NCBI GenBank assembly: GCA_015039315.1
Contig: WIDE01000085.1
Coordinates: 1-64,000 of the forward strand
Direction: 5' to 3'
DNA length: 64,000 nt
Origin: Clavulina sp. PMI_390
Taxonomy: Eukaryota; Basidiomycota; Agaricomycetes; Cantharellales; Hydnaceae
Shown one piece after another: positions 12,188 through 21,034 of the stretch (position 1 is the first letter of the stretch; each line of letters opens with the position of its first letter). The translations under genes were made by a program, and so were the position numbers. A model generated the notes under the pieces. That model did not search any database. It was not told where the DNA came from and was given only the letters and a program-made list of their open reading frames with translations.

Positions 12188-12985
12188 ATGCTCGTCCCTC
12201 GCCTTCTAGCCCTACTGGGCTGCGCTCTATCCTTGCCGTCCCAAGTATCAGCATCCTCTTCAAATACGACATACAAGTGGCAGAAAACCTCCCTGTCTCC
12301 CACCATTAACATTATTTATCCTGCTTTCGGAGAGGCACAAAGCGGTGAGCACCACTAGTAGCCATTGCTCTACACATCTTATCACGCCTATCTTACCTAT
12401 GTGCCGCAACCCATAGGCGACTATACTGCTCTTGGCACATTTACCTCGGGAGGGCTCTCAGGGCTGTATTATTCCCTCTCGATTTCTCTCCTATGTCCAA
12501 ATGGGACAACTCTGTCGATCGTCTCCGCCTACAATGTGAACATCACAGACCCCTCATTCAATCCTTCGGCCCCCTACCGCTGTGGTGACGTGAATGGCGC
12601 AGACCAGCAAACAGGGACGACGGGTTTCATGGAACACCTATTCATGACCGACGAGGGTGTGTACTCCGCCACGTGGAATTTCACATACACATTTCCTGAG
12701 AAGGTGGATACGAGTGGAGAGGCAATCGAAGGGGCAATGTGCACTGGTGTGACGACATCTGAGACGGAATTATTATCAAGAAACTTCACTGTTCTTGGTA
12801 CTTTGACAGCAACAAAGAACTTGGGGGAGCCGTGGGAGACGGAAACCGCAAGCTTTTCAGTCCAGCCGACGGGAGACATCTACACATTGGTTCCAGCACC
12901 TGGGGCTGGCCTGCAAGCTGCTAGCGTAAGCCTCGGGTGGGTGATATCAGCGATAGGAGGTTCAATTGGGTTATTGCTTGTCTAA
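12188..12985 (+). CDS. Small secreted, probably GPI-anchored protein, paralogue 1
   Basis: Predicted 241 aa from exons 12188-12344 and 12417-12985. I do not recognise the family. The N-terminus is a typical signal peptide (MLVPRLLALLGCALSLPS, cleavage likely near VSA-SS). The mature part has several N-glycosylation sequons (N-x-S/T) and conserved Cys in LLCPNGTT, YRCGD and AMCTG. A hydrophobic C-terminus (GWVISAIGGSIGLLLV) that ends at the stop suggests GPI anchoring to membrane or wall. Core motifs shared with the next two genes are TYKWQKTSLS, GLYYSLSISLLCPNG, ATWNFTYTFPE and SVQPTGDIYT. It is the first of three tandem copies with the same intron position. Confidence 0.8.
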
Positions 12986-14199
12986 TGATTGGCCCTGGCT
13001 GAGCATTTATAATCTCCGAGTTGCTGCATGTGTCATCTTGCCAAACCCACAACACTTCTTGCCAGCTAGGCAGAATTGCTAGGCTTGTCCTACGGCCTAT
13101 GACTCCATTTCACGGCCGTACCTGAATTAAATATGAGGCTCAGGGGTGGTGCTTAAGCAGGCTAACCAGTATGGGCCTGACGATGAACATTTCGGTTAGT
13201 TGAGGCGCTGTTTTTGCGTCGATTGCGTGTTGTCATCATATACACAGTTCTGGAGAGCCCAGTTTTACAATATATTATTTTAAGCGTCGTGCATTGCGCC
13301 AACTTGCTATATCAAAAGCAACTGTAGATTCTCCAAGCCCACAAAACCGAATCACCAAAGTCGGACCAACCGACGTTCACCGCTTGACTAACCATGAGGC
13401 GAACAAAGAGTTGTGATTTGGGGGCCTTCTGCTGGGCCCTTTATTGGATCGAGGGTAAATATTATTTTACGCTGCACCACTTCGCTCCTGATCCACCCCG
13501 CGACGAAAGCAAATGTTGGATCTGAAGGAAAGCGTGACATTACCCATGTTGTGACAATCTGGGAAATCCTGAGGCTATTTTTGTCCGTCATTGGCATTGC
13601 GTTCGGCCCCGTTGCCAAGCTATGCCGAATGTGAGTCATTCTATGAAGCCACCATGACCATTTTCTGCATCGCTATCCGCTCTCTCCGGGAGCTCTGAGC
13701 AGCTATTGCTCCTGTAGCGCGTGAGTAATGCGGTCTCTATTCGACGGCAGGCCTCTCTCAGGTGCGACCTGGCTGCTGTTCTCTCTGCTTCAGCATATCA
13801 AAGGCGCGTGAGTGCATCGGCTGCTACACTGCCATGTATTTGAAACTCTCCATGTGAGCCAAGCTGTGCTTCGGAGTTTTATCGCTTCCGCGAATATCAT
13901 TTGCTTACCACCTAGTCGGATCCTTATCACGGCTTCACGGTACGTAAGTCGAGCCTGTACTCAATTTGGAGTTGGCACAGATGAATTTTCTCTCCCTCCA
14001 TGGATGGCAGATATAAAGCATACATGCTCTCGCTCCGGGACCTTTGGCAAAATCCCTCGCCACTCTTCATTATCAGGTGGAAATCGTATTCTGATACTGG
14101 TTATACCATTCAGCGAGCAAATTTTTGTCCCTCGAGGTCATCGATCATTCCCATTTTCCTCACCCACGACAGGGCAACACCCCGTTTTGCGCTCGCGTA
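12986..14199. other. Intergenic, upstream of secreted-protein gene 2
   Basis: Nothing recognisable from 12986 to about 13800. The promoter of paralogue 2 follows, with its 68-bp conserved block and a TATA-like ATATAAAG at 14011-14018. An open frame at 13413-13634 has no domain and is treated as noise. Confidence 0.5.
13842..13909 (+). promoter_or_regulatory. Conserved upstream block of secreted-protein gene 2
   Basis: Starts with GAAACTCTCCATGTGAGCC, identical to the block of paralogue 1 over 23 bases and similar across 68. It lies 358 bp before the ATG. The preceding GGCTGCTACACTGCC (13819-13833) also matches TCGCTACACTGCC upstream of paralogue 3. Confidence 0.6.
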
Positions 14200-15012
14200 A
14201 TGCTCGTCTCTCACCTTCGGCTCTTACTTGCCAGCGTTATCGTTCTACTATCCCAGACGTCCGCTTCTTCATCAAGCCCGTCGTACAAGTGGCAGAAGAC
14301 CGCCCTCTCTTCCATCGTCAACCTAGTTTATCCTAGCGCAGGGGAAGCACAAGCCAGTGAGTCCTAGCTCTACCGAAGTGCGATAACATACTGATGTAAT
14401 TCGTCGCTCTATCTTCTTGAATATCCGGCTAATGCGGCCCATTTTGTAGATCAGTATACTGCATTCGGTACAGGATCTAAAGGGGACATCTCTGGGGTAT
14501 ACTGGACCCTCTCCATCTCCCTCCTCTGCCCAAACGGGACGACTCTGCCCATTCTGTCTACCTACAACGTCAATACCACCTACCCTTCCTTCAATGCATC
14601 GAAACCATATAGCTGTGGTAACGTGAATGAGGCACAGCAGAAAAACGGGACCACCACCCTTTTCAAGCCTACATTCATGACCGATGTCGGCGAATATGTT
14701 GCAACGTGGAACTTCACATATACTTTCCCAGAGCAGGTGGATGCAAGCGGGGAGGACGAGGAAGGAGTGATGTGTACAGGGGTCGGGTCGTCTGAGACAG
14801 AGATCATTTCAAGGAATATCACTGTCGTACCATCTATAGCGACCCCAACGTTACCGCCTTGGGAGACAGTGCTGGCGACGTTTACGGTGCAGCCAACGGG
14901 AGACATATACACGTTCATGCCAGTGTCTGGGTCTGGCCAGCGTATAAGAGGGTCGGGTTCGATATGGGCCATGTGGATTGTTGGAGGGTCATTGGGGTTG
15001 TTAATGTTTTGA
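14200..15012 (+). CDS. Small secreted, probably GPI-anchored protein, paralogue 2
   Basis: Predicted 239 aa from exons 14200-14356 and 14450-15012. Exon 1 has the same 157-nt length as in paralogue 1. Signal peptide about 1-22 (MLVSHLRLLLASVIVLLSQ). The mature protein keeps the family core: SYKWQKTALS, SLLCPNGTTLP, a YSCGN Cys, ATWNFTYTFPEQVDASG, VMCTGVGSSETE and TVQPTGDIYT. It carries multiple N-glycosylation sequons, then a hydrophobic tail (WAMWIVGGSLGLLMF). The start was chosen because an upstream in-frame Met would place about 25 polar residues before the signal peptide and would break correspondence with the paralogues. Function unknown; surface location is inferred from both termini. 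Confidence 0.8.
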
Positions 15013-15690
15013 TTGTAGAGCTTCAGCAAGTTTCTATACACCTAAGAAAATAGAGGGTATTCCATAGCGTTCTCCCAAAAATCCGCGACGTGCCAAATAA
15101 TCTGCGGCTGTGGAACCCTATTCTGAACGGGATTAAGAAGGCTCTCTTCTGTTCTGTGACCCAAGAGTAATGCTTAGTTGTAGTCAAGTCTACGAGCCGA
15201 AGATGTGACGCTGCACCGCCAATTACAGCGCATCATTTCAGCCTTCATCTGCTTGACCATACAAGTACGACGACAGGGCTGCTGTATTTCCAGCCTTAGC
15301 ATATCAACGGTGTGTGATCACATTGAATGGTCGCTACACTGCCGTACGATCGGAACTCTCCACGTGGGGCGCAATATACCTCGGTGTTTTCGCTGCCGCC
15401 AAGAGTATTTGCTTTTCCATTCAATCACTTCTGCAAGCACTCAATGGGGCCTAATGATATTTTCCTCTAAGCCGATTTGTGTGATCAACCTGACTCATTT
15501 TGTCGCTTTTCCTTGCTGGTTTTGTTCGTATAAAGGAATGACGATGGTTCGATCCAGAAGCTTTTCCTGCAAATCCCCCCTTGCCCCTTAGACTGAGCGA
15601 GCCTATCAATCTAATGCGAAGTTCAGCATATTGACATCGAGCCCTTACATACCCACTATCTCTCCGCACACCCTGCTTTGCGTTTACCCG
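15013..15690. other. Intergenic, upstream of secreted-protein gene 3
   Basis: No gene seen. It contains the third, more diverged copy of the conserved block and a TATA box (TATAAAGG, 15529-15536) 162 bp before the ATG at 15691. Confidence 0.5.
15352..15419 (+). promoter_or_regulatory. Conserved upstream block of secreted-protein gene 3
   Basis: Diverged counterpart of 11921-11988: GGAACTCTCCACGTGGGGC, then CGCTGCCGCCAAGA and TTTGCTTTTCC. It lies 339 bp before the ATG. It shares TCGCTACACTGCC just upstream with paralogue 2. Confidence 0.5.
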
Positions 15691-16451
15691 ATGTTCCTCC
15701 ATCATCTTCTGGTGTCGTTGGTTGGCACCCTTTGCTTCCTGCCCCAACTCGCTGTAGCAAACAAGTGGCAGCCAGCCTCGCTCTCTTCTAATGTGAAACT
15801 TGTGTATCCTACCTCCGGTGGGGTGCAAATCGGTTAGTCCTAGCTACGGCTCATAAATACAGGACGCTCAATGGCTCCCTACATGTTTGTTCCACAGGCT
15901 CGAATCCTGCTTTCGGTGTTGTAACGACAGGGGAACTCTCAGGGCTATACTACTCTCTCAAAATCTCGCTCCTGTCCCCAAACGGAGCAACTATACCCGT
16001 CATGTCTATGCTCAACGTCGACGTTGACAATCCATCATTCAACGCCTCGGCCACACACGCGTGTGACTTTGTGAACGAAGCAGACACGAAAGACGGGTCG
16101 CACAGTATTTTCCAGCCTGTGCTCGTCAGCGTTGCAGGGACGTACGTCGCAACGTGGAACTGGACGTATACGTTCCCAGAACAAGTGAACGCGAGTGTGG
16201 ACGGGCCCGAGGGAGTGATGTGTACGGGTCGCACGGCGTCCGAGACTGAATTGGTCACGCGAAACTTTACGGTCAGTCCTACGACGGCGACGGGTCCCAC
16301 AACGTTGATAGGAGGGGTGGAGGCGGCGACGTTTTCAGTACAGCCGACAGGGACTGTGTATACGTTCGCCGCTGCTCAGGCAACTGCGCGTGTGGGACTG
16401 GGATGGGTTATGTTGATTGCGGGAGGATCACTTGCATTGTTGTTTTTCTGA
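15691..16451 (+). CDS. Small secreted, probably GPI-anchored protein, paralogue 3
   Basis: Predicted 231 aa from exons 15691-15832 and 15898-16451. It is the most diverged of the trio. Signal peptide MFLHHLLVSLVGTLCFLPQ. The mature start NKWQPASLSSNVKLVYP is shorter by five codons than in paralogues 1 and 2. Family core retained: GLYYSLKISLLSPNG (the conserved Cys of LLCPNG is replaced by Ser), a HACDFVNEAD Cys, ATWNWTYTFPEQVNAS, VMCTGRTASETE and SVQPTGTVYT. The hydrophobic C-terminus (GWVMLIAGGSLALLFF) again suggests a GPI anchor. Losing one of three conserved Cys may change a disulfide. Function unknown. Confidence 0.78.
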
Positions 16452-17212
16452 CTTGGGATTCGTTGAGCTATTGTGTCTTTCGACTTGCTAGTTGTATGAT
16501 AAAGGCGTTCATCGAACCATCTCACTTGACGGTCGATTTGACGTGGCGCGGTCTCCACACATTCTCCTGAGGGTTATAATATCGTGGCTGATGAGGTCTC
16601 ACTAGAGGGTGTGTAAGCGATTGAAATGAGGCTTTCTAGGGGTTATGGACATGGTTATGCAGTAAAAAGTCGTGATTCTCGTTACTCGACCGGGGTCCAT
16701 GAGAGCAAGGCTATCGCTAATGAGGGGCCAAAAAAGCGGCAGATAAGCGTCGCACTGCATCATCATGAACCAATAGACGTCGAAAAGGGGAAGTTTCGGC
16801 GTCAAGAGGCTCTGAGAGCCCAACGACGGCGCAAGGATGGCCACGAGACGACATGCAGGCTGTTTGAGGTGGTAGAAACAGTCGAATAATTGAAAAAATC
16901 AAAGGACATGCATCAAATATCCTATCCTCCACAAAGAGACGCGAAAATACGCGTAAGACGCGCGGTCATGGTGGACAAGGACGGTTTGTTGACATCTTTG
17001 TTGACATGTTGTTTGTTTGCCTTGTTTTGAAAACATGTTTGGCCGTGTGTGGCCGTAAACTTTCCCACAGTGCGCGTGACCTGCTGACTCCATATAAAGG
17101 TGACCTCCACTTGAGGTTCAGACCCTCACTCCTCACCACATCGTCCGCACTCTCTCCCGCGTCGACCACCACGTCTTTGACACCCCATCTACCACCCTTC
17201 ACACTACCTTTC
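16452..17212. other. Intergenic, promoter side of RNR2
   Basis: No gene. It carries an ACGCG cluster (16939-16963), an 11-bp direct repeat TTTGTTGACAT (16985-16995 and 16997-17007) and a TATA-like CATATAAAG at about 17090-17099, all upstream of the RNR2 ATG at 17213. Confidence 0.5.
16939..16963 (+). promoter_or_regulatory. MCB/SCB-like cell-cycle box cluster upstream of RNR2
   Basis: Three ACGCG cores lie within 25 bp: ACGCGAAAA (16939-16947), ACGCGT (16949-16954) and ACGCGCGG (from 16958), about 260 bp before the RNR2 start. In ascomycete yeasts ACGCGT is the MBF (Mbp1-Swi6) site that drives G1/S genes including ribonucleotide reductase. Its use here is inferred from motif and gene identity. 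Confidence 0.5.
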
Positions 17213-18814
17213 ATGTCTACCGTCTTCGAGACCCCTTCCAAGCGCGCCGCCGCGTCGCTGCAGAGCATGTCTCTCGCGTCACCAACCAAGCCTTCCGCAT
17301 CCTCCACCAAGCTCTCCCCTCTCGACAAGTTCATCGCTGAGAACTCGGCTGATGACGAGGACCAGCCTCAAGCTAGCACCTCCAAGGCGCTTGTTGCCTC
17401 GGCACCCGTTGACGTTGAGTCATTCAGGACGCGCTTTGTTGGTCAGGTTGACCTCGACGAGAAGGACGAGCCTCTGCTCAAGCCTTCTTCGCGTCGCTTC
17501 GTTCTCTTCCCCATCCAATACCACGAGGTCCGTTCGCGTCACAACTTTTTTTCTTGCAATTTTTTCACGCGCGCTCATCACTGGTGTTTCATCCTTGTTC
17601 GTGTCGTCACGCGTCACTCTTTCGCTCATGGCCATCAGATTTGGCAAATGTACAAGAAGGCTGAGGCCAGCTTCTGGACCGCGGAGGAGATGGACCTCTC
17701 CAAGGACCTCCACGACTGGGAGGAGCGCCTCAACGACAACGAGCGCCACTTCATCTCGCACGTCCTCGCCTTCTTCGCTGCCTCGGACGGTATCGTCAAC
17801 GAGAACCTGCTCGAGCGCTTCAGCGGTGAAGTTCAGGCTGCTGAGGCTCGCTGCTTCTACGGCTTCCAGATCATGATGTGAGCATTTTTCCCTTTTGGTT
17901 GGACCCTTTCGCGGTCATCGGCTGGTGTCGTCACACCGTGGCTGTCACCGCTCCATGGATCGGGCATTGACGGAATCTCGATCTCATCTCCAGGGAGAAC
18001 ATCCACTCTGAAACCTACTCGCTTCTCATCGACACCTACATCAAGGACCCCGCCCAGCGCGAGCATCTCTTCGATGCCGTCGAGTCCATCCCTTGCATCA
18101 AGAAGAAGGCCGACTGGGCCCTCCGCTGGATCTCTGATGACAAGTCGACTTTCGCTGAGCGTCTCATCGCGTTCGCTGCCGTCGAGGGTATCTTCTTCAG
18201 CGGCTCCTTCGCCTCCATCTTCTGGCTCAAGAAGCGTGGCCTCATGCCTGGCCTGACCTTCTCCAACGAGCTCATCTCCCGTGACGAGGGCATGCATACC
18301 GACTTTGCTTGCCTGCTCTTCAGCCACCTCCTGAAGAGGCCTCATCCCGAGGTCGTCGCCAAGATCATCACTGAGGCTGTGGAAATCGAGATTGAGTTCC
18401 TGACTGGTGAGTCACTCTTCGTCTTTCTCTTGTCATTTCTCTCGGGTTACTGATTGAGATCGTTCCTTTCTAGATGCCCTCCCAGTCGCTCTCATCGGCA
18501 TGAACTCTACGCTCATGGCGCAGTACATCCAGTTCGTTGCTGATCGCTTGCTCGTCGCTCTTGGCAACGAGAAGCACTACAACGTCACCAACCCCTTCGA
18601 CTTCATGGACATGATCTCGCTGCAGGGCAAGACCAACTTCTTCGAGAAGCGTGTGTCTGACTACCGCAAGGCCGGTGTCAAGCTCGACTCGACCAAGCCT
18701 GCCGGTTCCACGGCGTCGTCGACTGCTGCTGGCACCCCTGCCGGGAGCGGGAGCGCAACACCGGCGAGCGAGAAGCCAGCGGGCAACATGTTCTGCCTCG
18801 ACGAGGACTTCTAG
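17213..18814 (+). CDS. RNR2: Ribonucleoside-diphosphate reductase small subunit (R2)
   Basis: Predicted 435 aa from exons 17213-17527, 17639-17877, 17994-18406 and 18474-18814. It provides the di-iron tyrosyl-radical subunit that reduces ribonucleotides to deoxyribonucleotides with the large R1 subunit. Visible signatures: [12 protein letters not shown] and the following di-iron region; EARCFYGFQ then [11 protein letters not shown], with iron ligands Glu and His and the radical Tyr; [16 protein letters not shown] and SRDEGMH, with further Glu/His ligands. The C-terminal NMFCLDEDF matches the peptide that docks on R1. The first ~70 residues are Ser/Thr/Pro-rich and variable in the family. A Ser/Ala/Thr-rich linker precedes the C-terminal peptide. 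Intron 1 (111 nt) contains no stop and keeps frame, so retention would still translate. Confidence 0.96.
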
Positions 18815-21034
18815 TTTCCTTTTCCTCACCACGTCTCGTCTGCTCTATTTTTTAAACCTACATTATATCTTTTTCTTTCTTCTGGACTCTTCTTTTGGAC
18901 CGGCTCCCCGCTCTCGTCTCACCTCATGGTCTCGCACCTGTTTACATTAGTATAGATCTTACGACCCCTGCTTCCTCCCAAACAATTCAACCAAAAATCA
19001 ATCTATCTGTAGTCATTAGTAGTCTTCCACTTATTCCCTTAGTAGCTAGTCTTTCTTCGCTTTCTGTAGTACACGCATCCAATCAATCAATCAATACCTT
19101 CGACTTGCCAGCCTTGTGATCATTTATCGACTGAACTTGCAAGATCACGTTCTTATGACTTCATAAGTGTGGGTCGCCTCGAGATTGATTTTACTTCGAG
19201 CACCTCTAGCAAGTCTTCACTGACTCGCTGACTAACCACAGTTGGAGAGATCTTGGAATGAGAATGGATCACAGAGGAGACTGGCCATAATCACGAACGA
19301 CCACTTGCACGATAGAGGTAAAAACAAATAGTGGTTCAATCGTATATGGAAGCCACAAGAACAAGAAAGAGAGACTATGATACAAGCGAGTCAAGTTTGG
19401 AGAGGGGGATGGTTATCTGTCTGTCAGCCGAGTACTAGAACGAGAATACACTACTACTGAGAAAGAACGAGAGGAACAGGGGAAAAAAAGAAAGGAAAAG
19501 GAAACACAGACATTGATATCACGACATGCGGCGATATCAAGTTTTCATGGATGGAGCGAGGCGGACGAGATCGTTCTCGTGGTAGACACGATCACGATTC
19601 ACGATCGCGTTGATTGGAAATATCAGAAAGGAAACGGAAACGGAAACGGAAACGGAAAGAAAAAGAAACTGCAGTCGGCAAAAAAGGAATAATTGAGCGA
19701 ACTAGAAACCAATGGAGTCGGAAGCAGAGAGACGAACTGAGAGGGAAGAAGTGGACAAAAAAGTGTTCAGAGACTGATCAAGACTTTAGCCAAAAACACA
19801 AGGGGTTGTCGCGGCGAATACATGGCTGGAGCATACGCCACTGGCTTGAGCTTTCTTTTGTAAGCTCGGGCCTACTTTGGAACGAAATGATGATAGTGCT
19901 ATTGTCGAATAGGATCTGGAATGAAGGGGGAGGAGAGAGGGAGGGATGCCCAAATCGTGATGCACGCTCCGATTGGCCAAATGGTAGGAACGGGTTGGAT
20001 AGATTGACGTTTGTGTGGTTCACAGACAGGATACGGGAGAAGGATCCGGGAGGAGGGAAAGGGGAAATGCCGAAAGGCGAATCTGGGAGGTCAATGGTGA
20101 GGGAGGATGAGGGGTCGGCAAAGCGGACGATCAAGGGAAGGGAAAGCGAGGCCAGAAACTTTGGATATTTATGCATGCCTGCAGGCTGAAAAGAAGAACG
20201 TAGAGGGGGAAAGGGATTCGAAGGGCATTGGGAACAGCAGATGAGGGCTTCCCAGCTCGCATTCTGCCGGGAAACGGTAGGATGGTGGATAACCGCCTGC
20301 ATTGCGTTCCCGGATAATATGATGGCGGGCACATGGACGATTGCGAGTGTCTGGGAGCTACCAAGATCGACAGCTTTTTCGGACGTTCGGAAACTCTTGT
20401 GCGGCCACTCTTGCGAATCAGCTGAGAACCAGTAGCCATTGTGGAACCACAATACAGCGTGAAGGGGGATGGAAAATGTGGAGAACAGAGAATAAGAACG
20501 ACCAATTGTTCATAAACTGCACATGAAGGGATGAATGGGGAGGGATGAGGTCGGGATGGGGGTGGGTGGGATCGCTGCTTGTGAACTGGATCCACAGCAT
20601 CACCAATTGCATTTGGCGAATCAACTGGGTAGGACACCGGTGGGCAGGATGACCCGATCCAACGCATCTTGTTCGTTCGTTCGCCCGTCCGTCCGGCAAG
20701 TATGCGTCCAATTGGCAAATTTGGTATAGGAAACTCGCATTCGCCGGGAGAATACGTGAGGGATATAAGCGGAATGGATTGAGTTGAGAAGAATTTGTTG
20801 ACAATAGATTGAGTGGCGAATCATCATGGCGGCGAAAATGGGGAGGGGTTTGGTGTTGTGTTGGTTGATTCAGGAGATGGAAACACAGGAAGAGACGGAG
20901 AGCTGCAGTACAATACACAAGCGAAGAAATGAATATCATCATATTACATCGCCACGCACGCCAGTGGCGCCACTCGGAGCTCCCGAATGTCACTCACTAG
21001 TGTGGCTTGAGGCCTCGAGAGACGCAGAGGAGGA
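18815..21034. other. Convergent intergenic region RNR2 / BTB gene
   Basis: Both flanking genes end toward this 2.2-kb stretch. It holds the RNR2 3' UTR (T-rich, about 18815-19130) and purine-rich sequence with a short GGAAAC hexamer array. Several mutually overlapping open frames (19614-20993, both strands) have no domain and look like a consequence of low stop density. Confidence 0.55.
19630..19659. repeat. (GGAAAC)n simple repeat
   Basis: Four GGAAAC units followed by one GGAAAG unit, in a GA-rich stretch. Too short to be telomeric; an ordinary microsatellite. Confidence 0.8.

Noticed and set aside
19614..20993. Several open frames of about 190-220 codons on both strands
   Set aside because: They overlap each other in different frames, have biased simple composition, no domain, and no splice or start context. 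Low stop density explains them.
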